From Planctomycetota bacterium (GTDB lineage Bacteria > Planctomycetota > SZUA-567), in assembly GCA_031270145.1 (NCBI GenBank), contig JAISYD010000310.1, forward strand, positions 1 through 13,846: 13,846 nt of DNA, written 5' to 3'. The notes under the pieces were generated by a model. The model was not told where the DNA came from. It ran no database searches and saw only the letters and a program-made list of their open reading frames with translations. The translations under genes and the position numbers were made by a program. Shown here one piece after another: positions 13,728-13,846 of this stretch. Every line of letters starts with the position of its first letter. Within the stretch, counting starts at the first letter, position 1.

Positions 13728-13846
13728 TCAATACACGAACTCCTTGACGTTATTGAGGGCCGTCCCCATGGAGCAGTCCGCCCCGGGGGCGCAGACGATA
13801 TCGATGACGGCGGGCCGGCCGCTCTTCTCCGCCCTCGCCAGGGCGG
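13728..13846 (-). CDS. C-terminus of thiamine-diphosphate-dependent enzyme (partial)
   Basis: The last 38 codons and a TGA stop of a minus-strand gene that runs off the right edge. The peptide begins ALARAEKSGRPAVIDIVCAP and ends in TALNNVKEFVY. The A-x-x-S-G-R-P-A-V-I-D-I/V pattern is the final strand of the pyrimidine-binding domain in acetolactate synthase, glyoxylate carboligase, benzoylformate decarboxylase and related enzymes. The open frame, GC-rich codon use and family match support a real gene although it is short here. Which member it is cannot be decided. It ends the operon upstream of the 13-gene cluster and may be functionally linked through the shared cassette. Confidence 0.75.
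   Translation of the reverse strand, partial: ALARAEKSGRPAVIDIVCAPGADCSMGTALNNVKEFVY

Overview
This is a bacterial window in which every supported gene lies on the minus strand, so it reads right to left. Codons are GC-rich and intergenic DNA is AT-rich. Shine-Dalgarno sequences are strong and the one good promoter is of the sigma-70 type. A complete TRAP transporter, a GlpA-like / FAD oxidoreductase / DUF1667 trio and CcpA/LacI-type operators would fit an anaerobic or facultative heterotroph (for example Firmicutes, Synergistota, Spirochaetota or a similar TRAP-rich lineage). The phylum cannot be fixed from this sequence alone.

Layout, in the direction of transcription. (1) Right edge, 13728-13846: the last 38 residues of a thiamine-diphosphate enzyme that closes a neighbouring operon. 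(2) 13016-13727: an intergenic region. It holds a possible terminator, a 196-bp near-perfectly symmetrical palindromic element (MITE-like, 13334-13529), a bidirectional hairpin overlapping a sigma-70 promoter, a long leader and a LacI/CcpA-type operator. (3) 13015 down to 422: one apparent operon of 13 genes. The order is TIM-barrel sugar-phosphate isomerase, glyoxalase/VOC protein, SDR dehydrogenase, Asp/Glu-racemase-like protein, TRAP solute-binding protein (DctP), zinc alcohol dehydrogenase, MmgE/PrpD protein, DctQ, DctM, GlpA-like dehydrogenase with a C-terminal [2Fe-2S] domain, FAD/NAD oxidoreductase, DUF1667 protein and a two-module RidA-like protein. The last six genes are tightly packed: five of the six junctions from DctQ onward are 1-4 bp overlaps or a 6-bp gap. 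(4) 1-421: a second copy of the intergenic regulatory cassette, without the palindromic insertion. It presumably drives another operon beyond the left edge.

Working model (inference): TRAP imports a carboxylate, probably a hydroxy- or amino-acid-like compound. Racemase, PrpD, ADH, SDR and isomerase rearrange and oxidise it. The GlpA-like/FAD/DUF1667 trio takes electrons from a C-OH or C-NH bond, and RidA would clear reactive enamine/imine products. The substrate is not determinable from sequence.

The strongest structural observation is that a regulatory cassette of about 355 bp occurs at both ends of this 13-kb operon. The two copies share a 34-bp identical stretch that contains a 21-bp perfect palindrome. 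Only one copy carries the 196-bp palindromic insertion.
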